A DNA stretch of 64,000 nucleotides from Coriobacteriia bacterium (GTDB lineage: Bacteria > Actinomycetota > Coriobacteriia > Anaerosomatales > Anaerosomataceae). Under the pieces are notes generated by a model, which searched no databases, was not told the origin of the DNA, and saw only the letters and a list, made by a program, of their open reading frames with translations. The position numbers and the translations under genes were made by a program. The DNA lies in assembly GCA_030651765.1 (NCBI GenBank), contig JAUSBY010000001.1, positions 177,898 to 241,897 on the forward strand. The letters run 5' to 3'. Positions 27,608 to 35,923 of the stretch are shown here, piece after piece (within the stretch, counting starts at the first letter, position 1; the number at the start of each line of letters is the position of its first letter).

Positions 27608-28645
27608 ATGCACCGAGCATCCACTCCCATTCGGGCCCTCGCGCTTGTCGCAGCGATGCTGCTGTTCTTCACCGCAGGCAGCGGCGCGCTTGCCGTTGCC
27701 GACGACTACCTCTCCCGCGAGGTGCTGCCAACAGGCGCCGAGGTCGCTGGCGTCGATGTCGCGGGGCTCTCCCGCGAGGCAGCGCGCGAACTCGTCGCGC
27801 GAGAGGTGGCCGAGCCGCTCGCCGAACCGCTCGAGGTCGCGTATGGCGGCCGGACCTTCACCCTGGATGCCGCGACGCTCATCACCGTGGACGTCGAGGC
27901 TATGGTCGACGCCGCTTTCGAACCGCACGCGCTCGCAGCGCTGCCCCGTCGCGTGGTGGACCGCACCCTCGACCGCCCGTCGGGAGCCCGGGCAGACGTG
28001 GCGCTGGCCGTCGACGAGGCGGGCGTCGCCACATGGATCGACGACGTGGCCGCGTCCATCGATACGGAGCCGGTCGACGCCACGATGACCGTCGATGTGA
28101 ACCGGCTCGTCGTCGTCCCATCCGAGGCAGGCGAGACGGTGGACCGGCAGGCCACCGCCGAGCGTCTCCGCGCGGCGCTGTTCGCGGGCGAGAAGCGCGT
28201 GGATCTCGCCGTCGACCTCACCGATCCGGCGGTGACCGAGTCCGACCTCGGCCCGGCGATAATCGTCGACCTCTCCGAACGGCGCCTCTACCTGTACGAC
28301 GAAGGCGATCTGTTCAAGACGTACGGCGTTGCGGTGGGCACGCCGAACCATCCGACGCCGCGCGGCGACTTTGAGATCACACTTAAGCGATACATGCCGA
28401 CCTGGTCGAATCCCGGCTCCGCATGGGCAGCCGATATGCCGAAGACGATCGGCCCCGGCCCCAGCAACCCGCTCGGGACGCGCGCACTCAACATCAACTC
28501 GCCCGGAATCCGCATCCACGGCACCTCGGCGGACTACTCCATCGGCACCGCAGCCTCGCATGGGTGCATGCGGATGCACCGGTGGGACATCGAGGACCTC
28601 TACGAGCGCGTCGAGGTGGGTACCCCCGTCTACATCGTCAGGTAG
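27608..28645 (+). CDS. L,D-transpeptidase (YkuD domain), secreted
   Basis: Exported or membrane-anchored cell-wall enzyme of 345 residues. N-terminal hydrophobic signal/anchor at ~8-30. The middle (~35-210) contains two copies of a PG_binding_4-type domain, the first marked by VLPTGAEVAGVDVAGLSREAAREL. The C-terminal YkuD domain (~220-345) has the catalytic His/Cys set RIHGTSADYSIGTAASHGCMRM. It should make 3-3 peptidoglycan cross-links or attach proteins. Divergent from cheR; AAGGAG precedes the ATG. Confidence 0.92.
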   Translation: MHRASTPIRALALVAAMLLFFTAGSGALAVADDYLSREVLPTGAEVAGVDVAGLSREAARELVAREVAEPLAEPLEVAYGGRTFTLDAATLITVDVEAMVDAAFEPHALAALPRRVVDRTLDRPSGARADVALAVDEAGVATWIDDVAASIDTEPVDATMTVDVNRLVVVPSEAGETVDRQATAERLRAALFAGEKRVDLAVDLTDPAVTESDLGPAIIVDLSERRLYLYDEGDLFKTYGVAVGTPNHPTPRGDFEITLKRYMPTWSNPGSAWAADMPKTIGPGPSNPLGTRALNINSPGIRIHGTSADYSIGTAASHGCMRMHRWDIEDLYERVEVGTPVYIVR

Positions 28646-28657
28646 AGCACGGCGGCA

Positions 28658-28909
28658 TCAGCGACGCGCACGGTCCTCGATCTCGATGACGCCGTTAACA
28701 TCGACTCGCGCGGCCTCAAGCACTGCGGATGCGGACTGACGCTCTTCGGCGGGGACCCGCACGGCGAACCCGCACAGCGACCCGAGCGCCCGCGGCGTGG
28801 GGATAAGCGCCACCTCCAGGTCTGCGGCGAGCAGCGCGTCCTCGGCCCTGAGCGCCACGTGAGTGCTGTCGAAGCCGAAGACCGCGAACAGAGCGCGTTC
28901 GGACGTCAC
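28658..28909 (-). CDS. DUF3343 small protein, putative Se/S carrier
   Basis: Small protein of 83 residues matching the DUF3343 pattern: FGFDSTHVALRAEDALLAADLEVALIPTPRALGSLCGFAVRV, with a conserved Cys followed by Gly. Such proteins are annotated as putative Se/S carriers and are often encoded beside cysteine desulfurase-like genes in selenium-using anaerobes. Here it overlaps the stop of the cysteine desulfurase gene by 4 bp and is the last gene of the tungsten/molybdenum cofactor operon. A role in handing sulfur or selenium to a cofactor or SelD is inference. Confidence 0.82.
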   Translation of the reverse strand: MTSERALFAVFGFDSTHVALRAEDALLAADLEVALIPTPRALGSLCGFAVRVPAEERQSASAVLEAARVDVNGVIEIEDRARR

Positions 28910-30060
28910 GCAACGATCTCCCGTATCGCCTCGAGCGCCGCATCGACGTCGTCATCGGTAAGCCCGAGTCCGAGGCCGAACCGGAGCGCGCCTGTCTCGG
29001 CCGTGCCCACGGTCTCGTGCGTCCAGGGACTGCAGTGCAGCCCCGCGCGAACGGCAATCCCCGCTCTGCGCTCGAGCGCGAACGCAAGCTCATCCGGCGC
29101 GAGGCGGTCGTGCGTGACGCTCACCACAGGAACGCGCTCCTCACCCGGAGGCGGGCCGAGAACGCGAATGCCGTCGATGCCGAGGAGCTCCTCGTGCAAC
29201 CGCCGCGTGAGCCGCCGCTCGGTGGCGCGAATCTCGTCGCCGCGCGCACGCAGCAGCCGGGCCGCCGCACCGAGTCCTGCGGCACCGGGCGTGTTGCCGG
29301 TGCCTGCCTCATACCGTTCGGGCCGGGCACTCGGCTGGGCGGACGCACCGGAGTCTCCCCCGCCGCCGCCCTGCACGAGCTCTGTCGGCTGGAAGGCCGG
29401 CGAAAGGTACAGCGCACCGATCCCCTGCGGGCCGAGCAGGCCCTTGTGCCCCGAGCACGCGTACGCGTCCGCGCCGAGGGCGGACAGATCGAGCGCGACG
29501 TGACCCGCGCCCTGTGCGCCATCCACGATCATGACCGAGCCGTGCTCGTGCGCTATATCGGCCAGGTCGCCGATCGGCTGGATCGCACCCGTGACGTTGG
29601 AGGCATGCTGGCAGATGACCGCGCGAGTGGGCCGGGCGCGTACCGCTCGCTCGACCTCGTCGGCGTCCATCCGGCCCTGCGCGTCCGCGCGGACGACCGA
29701 CACGTCGATGCCGAGCGCAGCGAGTGCGAGCAGCGGTCGGACCACCGAATTGTGCTCGATCGACGACACGACCACGCGGTCACCGGGCACGAGCGAGCCT
29801 TTGAGCACCAGGTTGACGGCCGAGGTGCATCCCGCCGTGAAGATGATGTCGCGATCGTCCGGCACGCCGAGCAGCGATGCGAGCGCCGAGCGAGCGCCGG
29901 CGATCGTCCGCGCGGCGCCGAGCGAGAGCGCGTGCGCGCCGCGCCCGGGATTGCCGCCAGCCTCGGCCATCGCCCGCACCATCGCGTCGACGACCTCGGG
30001 TGGCTTGGGCCAGGAGGTCGCCGCGTGATCGAAGTAGCGTATCGGATGCTCGGCGGCCAT
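28906..30060 (-). CDS. Cysteine desulfurase/selenocysteine lyase family protein
   Basis: Class V aminotransferase-fold PLP enzyme of 384 residues. The start YFDHAATSWPKPPEVVDAM, the PLP Lys in ACSGHKGLLGPQGIGALY (~207), and the catalytic-loop Cys in RAGLHCSPWTHE (~346) are all present. This pattern matches the subfamily of cysteine desulfurase-like proteins found with DUF3343 and with molybdenum hydroxylase maturation genes rather than classical IscS. It would mobilise sulfur (or selenium) from cysteine (or selenocysteine). Placement after mog and before DUF3343 fits supply of S or Se to Mo/W enzymes, possibly via the FdhD domain. Confidence 0.88.
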   Translation of the reverse strand: MAAEHPIRYFDHAATSWPKPPEVVDAMVRAMAEAGGNPGRGAHALSLGAARTIAGARSALASLLGVPDDRDIIFTAGCTSAVNLVLKGSLVPGDRVVVSSIEHNSVVRPLLALAALGIDVSVVRADAQGRMDADEVERAVRARPTRAVICQHASNVTGAIQPIGDLADIAHEHGSVMIVDGAQGAGHVALDLSALGADAYACSGHKGLLGPQGIGALYLSPAFQPTELVQGGGGGDSGASAQPSARPERYEAGTGNTPGAAGLGAAARLLRARGDEIRATERRLTRRLHEELLGIDGIRVLGPPPGEERVPVVSVTHDRLAPDELAFALERRAGIAVRAGLHCSPWTHETVGTAETGALRFGLGLGLTDDDVDAALEAIREIVA

Positions 30061-30063
30061 AGC

Positions 30064-30549
30064 CTAGCCGTGCCCCCCGCCAGCCATCATCTCGGCCGCG
30101 TGCTCGAGCACGCCTTCCACGAAGCCGAACGATTCGCGTACCGCCTTCTCCGAGCCGGGCAGGTTGACGATGAGCGTGCTGCCCCGCTGACCCGCCGTGC
30201 CGCGCGAGAGCATCGCCCGCGACGTGATCTTGAGGCTCTCGCCGCGAATGACCTCGCCAATGCCCGGAACCTCGCGGTCCGACACGCCGAGCGTGGTCTC
30301 GGGCAGGACGTCTCGCGGGCCGATACCGGTTCCACCGGTGGAGAACACGATGTCGCACGCGTCGTCATCGGCCATCTGGATGAGCGCCGTGGCGATTCGG
30401 TCGCGGTCGTCCGGAACGAGGTGGTAGGCGACGACCTCCCAGCCCCGCGCCTCGGACATCTCGATCAGCGCACGCCCGGAGGTGTCATCCGCCTCGCCCG
30501 CGGCGCGCGTATCCGAAGACGTCAGCACGCCGATTCGCAGACGCGCCAT
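30064..30549 (-). CDS. mog: Molybdopterin adenylyltransferase, Mog/MoaB-like
   Basis: Protein of 161 residues with the MoCF-biosynthesis fold: RIGVLTSSDTRAAGEADDTSG, DIVFSTGGTGIGPRDVLPETT, and LIVNLPGSEKAVRESFGFV. The enzyme adenylates molybdopterin before metal insertion by MoeA. Length and motifs suit Mog or MoaB; the two cannot be separated reliably here. It overlaps the MOSC gene by 1 bp. Confidence 0.9.
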   Translation of the reverse strand: MARLRIGVLTSSDTRAAGEADDTSGRALIEMSEARGWEVVAYHLVPDDRDRIATALIQMADDDACDIVFSTGGTGIGPRDVLPETTLGVSDREVPGIGEVIRGESLKITSRAMLSRGTAGQRGSTLIVNLPGSEKAVRESFGFVEGVLEHAAEMMAGGGHG

Positions 30550-30989
30550 CAGGCGACGCCTCCCTCGACGCTGATCTCGTCGCCAACCGCGACCGGTCCG
30601 CCCTCGATGACGATTGCGAAGATGCCCTCCTTCGGCATGACGCAGTCACCGGCCTGGTAGTAGATCGCGCACTTGGTGTGGCACTCCTTGCCGATCTGCG
30701 TCACTTCGAGAAGCGTGTCGCCCACACGGACGCGTGTACCCACTGGGAGCGACACGAGATCGATGCCCCGGGTCGTGATGTTCTCCGCGAAGTCACCGGC
30801 GTCCACATCGAGACCTTTCGCCTGCATCTTGGCGATGGACTCCTCGGCAAGCAGACTCACCTGGCGATGCCAGTCACCCGCGTGCGCGTCGCCATCAAAG
30901 CCGCTCCCGACCACGAGCACGCCCTCGGTGCCCGGTGTCTTGCGCACGGTCTTCTTCTCGGAAAGGTTGATGGATACCACAGTCGCCAT
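30549..30989 (-). CDS. MOSC domain protein
   Basis: A single MOSC domain of 146 residues (GSGFDGDAHAGDWHRQVSLLAEESIAKM, NITTRGIDLVSLPVGTRVRVGDTLLEVTQIGKECHTKCAIYY). The conserved Cys in GKECHTKC is the position implicated in sulfur or ligand transfer to the molybdenum centre in related proteins. It probably delivers or protects the cofactor sulfur. It sits between moaC and mog. Confidence 0.9.
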   Translation of the reverse strand: MATVVSINLSEKKTVRKTPGTEGVLVVGSGFDGDAHAGDWHRQVSLLAEESIAKMQAKGLDVDAGDFAENITTRGIDLVSLPVGTRVRVGDTLLEVTQIGKECHTKCAIYYQAGDCVMPKEGIFAIVIEGGPVAVGDEISVEGGVA

Positions 30990-30992
30990 CTG

Positions 30993-31475
30993 CTAGTCCT
31001 CCTTGCGGGTCCACGTGCCGGACGCGCCGCCCGACTTCTCGAGCAGGCGTACGCTGGTCACTTCCATACCGCGATCGACTGCCTTGCACATGTCGTAGAG
31101 TGCGAGGCCGGCCACTGCCGCGGCCGTGAGCGCTTCCATCTCTATGCCCGTCTTGCCGTCCGTCGCCACCGTCGCCGTGATGTGTACCTCGGCCTGGCCG
31201 GGCTCGAGTTCCACCGACACCTTCGTGATCGGCAGGGGATGACACAGGGGGATGAGATCCGCCGTGCGCTTGGCGGCCTGGATGCCGGCGATGCGTGCGA
31301 CTGCGAACACGTCGCCTTTGGGTGCGCGACCCTCGACGATCATCGCGAGGGTCTCCGGCTGCATGTGCACCGTCGCCTCGGCGGTCGCCACGCGGTGCGT
31401 CACCGGCTTGGCGCCGACATCGACCATGTGCGCGGCGCCGTTCTCATCGAGGTGCGTGAGGCGGTCGTGGGACAT
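30993..31475 (-). CDS. moaC: Cyclic pyranopterin monophosphate synthase MoaC
   Basis: MoaC converts the MoaA product to cPMP, the first stable intermediate of molybdopterin. The 160-residue protein shows [60 protein letters not shown], and [28 protein letters not shown], with the family His-Pro-Leu and Lys/Asp residues. One bp from moaA. A C-terminal tail [13 protein letters not shown] is normal. Confidence 0.95.
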   Translation of the reverse strand: MSHDRLTHLDENGAAHMVDVGAKPVTHRVATAEATVHMQPETLAMIVEGRAPKGDVFAVARIAGIQAAKRTADLIPLCHPLPITKVSVELEPGQAEVHITATVATDGKTGIEMEALTAAAVAGLALYDMCKAVDRGMEVTSVRLLEKSGGASGTWTRKED

Positions 31476-31476
31476 C

Positions 31477-32499
31477 TCAGCCTCCTATCTGGGACATACG
31501 CCGGGTCGTTCCGTGGCGCTGGTCGTGACCCTCGGGCTTGGCGGCGAGCGCCATGCGGATGATGTCGCGGACATCGCCGTCGGTACCGCTCCTCAAGACG
31601 GCGCGCACGTCGATCTCGTCATCGCTGAACAGACACGTGCGCAGCCGTCCGTCGGCGGTGAGCCGAAGCCGGTTGCACTCGCCGCAGAAGTGGTGCGACA
31701 GCGGAGAGATGACGCCGAGCGTGCCGGCCGCGCCCGGGAACCGATAGTAGCGCGCCGGTCCCCAGCCTCCGGGCGCCGAGTCGCGTGCGACAGCCGCAAG
31801 CTCGCCGAGACCGGCAGTCGCGCCCTCGGCGGTCAGGCGGGTCAGGATCTCGTCGGTGGAGACATGGTCGGCCTCTGTCCAGCCATCTGCCTCGGCGCTC
31901 GTGCACGAGTGCTCGCCGACGGCACCGACCGGCATGTACTCGATGAAGCGCACGTGCAGCGGACGCTCAAGCGTCATCCGTGCGAAGCCGAGCAGGTCCT
32001 GGTCGAGCGAGCGCACGACCACGACGTTGAGCTTGACCGGATCCATCCCCGCGTCGAAGGCGGCCTCGAGCCCGTCAAGCGCGTCGGCGAGCTTTCCTCC
32101 ACGCGTGACACGTGCGAACACCTCGGGATCGAGCGTGTCGAGCGAGATGTTGATGCGCTTGAGACCCGCCTCGGCCAGTTCGGCCGCGTACCGCGGCAGC
32201 AACGTCGCGTTCGTGGTGAGCGCGATCGCCTCGATGCCGGTCGTCTCGCGCAGGCGCCGCACATGGTCGACGATGCCGAGGCGAACAAGCGGCTCGCCGC
32301 CGGTCAGCCGGATCTTGCTGATGCCCTCGCCCGCTGCGACGCGTGCGAAACGCTCGATCTCCTCGAACGAGAGGATGTCACCCGGAGGCTTCCAGTCGAC
32401 GCCCTCGGGCGGCATGCAGTAGACGCACCGCAGGTTGCAGCGGTCCGTCACGCTGATGCGCAGATAGTCTATGCGCCTGCCGAATGCGTCAGTCGCCAT
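31477..32499 (-). CDS. moaA: GTP 3',8-cyclase MoaA
   Basis: Radical SAM enzyme of 340 residues making 3',8-cyclo-GTP. The SAM cluster motif CNLRCVYCM is near residue 20, and the second 4Fe-4S cluster ligands are in [19 protein letters not shown]. The C terminus ends QIGG, supplying the double glycine the enzyme needs. ATG at 32499 follows GGTGGCTCCG; it overlaps mobB by 11 bp. Confidence 0.96.
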   Translation of the reverse strand: MATDAFGRRIDYLRISVTDRCNLRCVYCMPPEGVDWKPPGDILSFEEIERFARVAAGEGISKIRLTGGEPLVRLGIVDHVRRLRETTGIEAIALTTNATLLPRYAAELAEAGLKRINISLDTLDPEVFARVTRGGKLADALDGLEAAFDAGMDPVKLNVVVVRSLDQDLLGFARMTLERPLHVRFIEYMPVGAVGEHSCTSAEADGWTEADHVSTDEILTRLTAEGATAGLGELAAVARDSAPGGWGPARYYRFPGAAGTLGVISPLSHHFCGECNRLRLTADGRLRTCLFSDDEIDVRAVLRSGTDGDVRDIIRMALAAKPEGHDQRHGTTRRMSQIGG

Positions 32500-33013
32500 C
32501 GGAGCCACCTCGCAGGAACGTCCGCTCGACCAGGTCGGCGAGACCGGGCGTGTCATCGAGCCCGAAGACCGGGACATCCCCGACCTCGAGTTCGTCGTTG
32601 TCGGTCACCAGCGCGAAGAGCTCGGATGGCTCGCAGACGAGTTCTGTCGACCGGGCCCGGCGCGAGACTTCGATCCGCACGTTGCCGGCGCGCCGGTACC
32701 CCTCGGTCAGCAGGATATCCACGTCGTGCGCCAGCTCGAGCAGCTCGTCGAGGGTGGCCTCGTGGTCCATGTCGCGCGTCATGCCGAGCTTGGACGGTGA
32801 ACTCACGAGGGAGACGACAGAGCCCGCCTTCGCGTGCCGCCACGAGTCCTTGCCCGGGACGTCGATGTCGAAGTCGTGCACGTGATGCTTGACGCTGCCC
32901 ACGCGGTGCCCACGATCGGCGAGCGCCCGGATGAGCCGCTCCATGAGCGTCGTCTTGCCCGAGTCGCTCTTGCCCACCACCGAGACGACCGGGATGCCGG
33001 TCCCGTCGCTCAC
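32489..33013 (-). CDS. mobB: Molybdopterin-guanine dinucleotide accessory GTPase MobB
   Basis: P-loop protein of 174 residues with GKSDSGKTTLMERLI at the N terminus, then VGSVKHHVHDFDIDVPGKDSWRHAKAGS and ILLTEGYRR, the MobB pattern. It assists MobA in attaching GMP to molybdopterin. The GTG at 33013 starts 1 bp past the stop of the 72-residue gene; an ATG further upstream at 33052 would overlap that gene. Confidence 0.92.
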   Translation of the reverse strand: MSDGTGIPVVSVVGKSDSGKTTLMERLIRALADRGHRVGSVKHHVHDFDIDVPGKDSWRHAKAGSVVSLVSSPSKLGMTRDMDHEATLDELLELAHDVDILLTEGYRRAGNVRIEVSRRARSTELVCEPSELFALVTDNDELEVGDVPVFGLDDTPGLADLVERTFLRGGSDGD

Positions 33014-33014
33014 G

Positions 33015-33233
33015 CTAGAAGCACCCGAGGTCGCAGTTGTGGACCCGGACACCAGCGGCGTCGGCGGCGGCGCCGGCCACCTTGTACGGTACGCCCTCGT
33101 CCTCGGCGAACTTCCGAAGCACCGGACACGTTATCTTGCCGTCGGTCGCCTTCGCTTCGATGGCGGTCTTCATCTCATCGGTCACCTGGGACGTCCAGCG
33201 CGGATCGGCGAACTTCTGGGAATCGCTGCTCAT
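33015..33233 (-). CDS. Small Cys-containing protein of the Mo/W cofactor operon
   Basis: Protein of 72 residues, SSDSQKFADPRWTSQVTDEM onward. It looks like a small helical domain (KITCPVLRKFAEDEGVPYKVAGAAADAAGVRV) ending in HNCDLGCF, so three Cys with the last two in a CxxxC tail. I recognise a resemblance to short C-terminal CxLGCF proteins of anaerobes but no assigned function. Both neighbours, moeA and mobB, are cofactor genes and the spacing is 1-4 bp, so it is almost certainly part of that pathway, perhaps a metal or sulfur carrier or a DNA-binding regulator. Confidence 0.75.
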   Translation of the reverse strand: MSSDSQKFADPRWTSQVTDEMKTAIEAKATDGKITCPVLRKFAEDEGVPYKVAGAAADAAGVRVHNCDLGCF

Positions 33234-34459
33234 GCCGTACCTTCTTCCATATCGAGTCGGATGCAGATGACCTCGGCGCCGGCGGGGATGTGCGACTCCC
33301 CTTCGGGCAGTGAGAGCAGGCAGTTGCCGCGGTGCATGGCGGTCAGGAGCGCGGAGGACTGGTTGCCCGAGATGGCCACCGAGTAGCCGCCCCCGGCGGC
33401 GCGGGTCAGCCGCGCGCGCATGAAGTAGCGCCGGTCGGCCTTCTTGCTCACATCGTGCGCCAGGGTGGCGACCACGCGCGGCCGCGCGAGGGATGTGAAG
33501 CCTGCCATCTTGCGAAGCGCAGGCCGCACGAACATCTCGAAGCCCACCATCGTCGAGGTGGGGTTGCCGGGCAGGCCGAAAAACGGCGTCCCGCCGATGG
33601 TACCGAACGTCTGCGGCGCGCCCGGCCGCATCGCGACCTTCCAGAAGTCGAGCTCGCCGATCTCCTCCAGCACGGTCTTGACGACATCGTAGTCGCCCAT
33701 GCTCACGCCGCCGGTGGTCACCATGAGATCGAACTCGGGCGCACGGGACAGCAGGGCACGCGTGTCCTCCGCGTTGTCGCGAGCGACGCCGAGCACGTGC
33801 GGCTCGCCACCCGCCTGAACGACCTGCGCCGCAAGCGAGTACGAGTTGGAGTTGCGGATCTTGCCCGGACCCGGCTTCTCGGTCACATCCACCAACTCGT
33901 CGCCCGTTGAGACGATGGCGACGCGTGGGCGCGGACGCACGGGCAGTGTGGCGTGGCCGACGGAGGCCGCCAGACCGATGGCCGCCGGACCGATGCACTC
34001 ACCCGTGAGCAGCACCGACTCACCGGCGCGCACCTCCTCGCCACGCCGTCGGATGTGCTCGCCGACCCGGGCGGCTATGAGGATCTCCACCGAGTCGCCC
34101 GCAGCTCCCGGACGAGTGCGCTCCACCATGACCACCGCGTCGGCCCCCTCGGGAACCGGTGCGCCCGTCATGATCTTCGATGCCTGACCCCGGCGTACCG
34201 CCCGCTCCGGTGCAACGCCGGCGGGAATGTGTTCCACGACCTCGAGGGTCACCGGGTCGCTTTCGCTTGCCGCGGCGACATCGGCGGCGATCAGCGCGTA
34301 CCCGTCCATGGCCGAGTTGTCGAACGGCGCGATGTCGATGTCCGAGACCACGTCGGCGGCGAGCACACGCCCGAGAGCGTCAAGTAGGCTCACCTGCTCG
34401 GGGTCGAGCACGGCGATGCGAGACAGGACCTGTTCGGTTGCTTCCTCGACCGTGATCAC
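33230..34459 (-). CDS. moeA: Molybdopterin molybdenumtransferase MoeA
   Basis: MoeA inserts molybdate (or tungstate) into adenylated molybdopterin. The 409-residue protein has PFDNSAMDGYAL, GQASKIMTGAPVPEGADAVVMVE, RRGEEVRAGESVL, RVAIVSTGDELVD, VTTGGVSMGDYD, and GLPGNPTSTMVGFEMFVRP, in canonical order. The GTG at 34459 overlaps the stop of the mobA-fdhD gene (GTGA), so the two are translationally coupled. Confidence 0.95.
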   Translation of the reverse strand: MITVEEATEQVLSRIAVLDPEQVSLLDALGRVLAADVVSDIDIAPFDNSAMDGYALIAADVAAASESDPVTLEVVEHIPAGVAPERAVRRGQASKIMTGAPVPEGADAVVMVERTRPGAAGDSVEILIAARVGEHIRRRGEEVRAGESVLLTGECIGPAAIGLAASVGHATLPVRPRPRVAIVSTGDELVDVTEKPGPGKIRNSNSYSLAAQVVQAGGEPHVLGVARDNAEDTRALLSRAPEFDLMVTTGGVSMGDYDVVKTVLEEIGELDFWKVAMRPGAPQTFGTIGGTPFFGLPGNPTSTMVGFEMFVRPALRKMAGFTSLARPRVVATLAHDVSKKADRRYFMRARLTRAAGGGYSVAISGNQSSALLTAMHRGNCLLSLPEGESHIPAGAEVICIRLDMEEGTA

Positions 34460-35862
34460 GACATGACCTCCTCGGGACCGGTGATCCGATGCGGGTTGGT
34501 GTAGACGACGAGCTTGCCACCACGCGCGTAGCCGACGAGTGTGATGCCCGCGCGTTCGGCCACCTCGGCGGCCAGGTCGGTGACGGCGGTCCTCGATACG
34601 ACCACGGGGACCTGGGCCTTGGCGGCCTTGACCGCCATCTCGTAACTGATGCGTCCCGTGGTGAGCAGGATCGCATCCCGCGTGGGTGTCCGGTCGATCC
34701 AGGCGCGACCGAACAGCTTGTCGAGAGCGTTGTGTCGGCCGACGTCCTCGCGGACGATCGCAAGCGCGCCGTCTACGCCCAGTCCGCAGGAGTGCATGCC
34801 GCCCGTGTCGCGGTACGAGGCCGCCGCCCGGGCGAGCTGACCCATGAGGTCGTAGATCGTCTCCGAGCCCACACACACATCGGAGGAGATCGGCTCGATC
34901 CCCCGGGCGTGTCCGACCGACGCGAACGTCGTGCCCTTGCCGCAACCGGACGTGACGTAACGGCGCCGCTCGGCGACGTCGGCGGGCGCCTGCTCGGCGC
35001 TGCGCACGTAGACGAGTCCACGCTTGTGGTCCACGTCGACGCTCTCGAGCGCTTCGCGGTCTGTCAGGAAGCCTTCCGAGAGTAAGAAGCCTGCGCCGAG
35101 GTCCGTGAGGTCCTCCGGCGTGGCCTGCATCGTGGCGATCTCGTCGTCGTTGAGAAAGACGGTGATCGGTCGCTCCGAGGGCATCCCTCTCGCGCGGCGC
35201 GTGCCGACCTCGATCACGGAGACGCGCGGGGAACCACTGTGGGCGAGCGCCGATGCTTCGTCGCGCGACTCGAGCAGCTCCTCGGGAGTGTTGACGTTGA
35301 CGAGGCTGCGCAGGCCGGGGTCGACCTGGCGCAGGTCGTCGAGCGATACGGTGACCGCTTTGACGGCGGGCAGGATCGCCACGAGCCGGCGGCGACCGGA
35401 GGCGAGCACGCGGCGCGCCTCCGGCAGACAGCTCGTGTGATAGAGCGCGAGCAGCGGCTCGGGACCCTTCTCGGAGGCGGGCATCACGACCTGGGCGCCG
35501 TCGCGCGCCTCCCACAGTGCCGTGATGACCGACGGCTCGAGCCAGGGCATGTCGGCCGCGACGGCGAGCACCCACTCGGTGTCGGCTGCCGCAAGCGCGG
35601 TCACCAGCCCGCCGAGCGGTCCCTGGTAGGCGACCTCGTCGGTCAGAACCCGTACCGAGTCCGGAAGGTCCGCCTCGGCGATCGCCTCCGGCCGGTTCGT
35701 GACCACCATGACGTGCTCGCACACCTGTGCGGTCACCTCGGCCACCCGTCGTACGAGCGGCTCTCCGTCGAAGAGCAGGAGCGTCTTGTCGACGCCCATG
35801 CGCTGCGATCGCCCGCCAGCCAGTACGGCGGCGGTGACCGGTATCCGGTTGTCTGCGTGCAC
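34456..35862 (-). CDS. MobA-FdhD fusion: Mo cofactor guanylyltransferase plus formate dehydrogenase sulfurtransferase
   Basis: One continuous frame of 468 residues joins two enzymes. Residues ~5-195 are MobA (VTAAVLAGGRSQRMGVDKTLLLFDG, GPLGGLVTALAA, VLAVAADMPWL), which adds GMP to molybdopterin. Residues ~225-468 are FdhD (RPITVFLNDDEIATMQATPEDLTDLGAGFLLSEGF, VTSGCGKGTTF, REDVGRHNALDKLFG, LLTTGRISYEMAVKAAKAQVPVVV), which passes sulfur from a cysteine desulfurase to the formate dehydrogenase cofactor. Only one Cys is visible in the FdhD active loop, unlike the Cys pair of the E. coli protein. GTG at 35862 has GGAGG 5 nt upstream. No stop, frameshift or internal gap is seen between the halves. 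Confidence 0.9.
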   Translation of the reverse strand: MHADNRIPVTAAVLAGGRSQRMGVDKTLLLFDGEPLVRRVAEVTAQVCEHVMVVTNRPEAIAEADLPDSVRVLTDEVAYQGPLGGLVTALAAADTEWVLAVAADMPWLEPSVITALWEARDGAQVVMPASEKGPEPLLALYHTSCLPEARRVLASGRRRLVAILPAVKAVTVSLDDLRQVDPGLRSLVNVNTPEELLESRDEASALAHSGSPRVSVIEVGTRRARGMPSERPITVFLNDDEIATMQATPEDLTDLGAGFLLSEGFLTDREALESVDVDHKRGLVYVRSAEQAPADVAERRRYVTSGCGKGTTFASVGHARGIEPISSDVCVGSETIYDLMGQLARAAASYRDTGGMHSCGLGVDGALAIVREDVGRHNALDKLFGRAWIDRTPTRDAILLTTGRISYEMAVKAAKAQVPVVVSRTAVTDLAAEVAERAGITLVGYARGGKLVVYTNPHRITGPEEVMS

Positions 35863-35923
35863 ATCTACCTCCATCGCGAGTGCCGGCCCGCGAGCGGCGC
35901 GCCTCGTCGGCGCAGCTCCCGTA

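Noticed and set aside
29017..30660. 547-codon open frame on the plus strand
   Set aside because: Antisense to the desulfurase and mog genes; Arg-rich, with no domain.
34456..35862. Artificial join of mobA and fdhD by a frame error
   Set aside because: No in-frame stop or low-quality look in the linker (residues ~195-225); both halves are in one frame, so I keep it as a true fusion, pending comparison.
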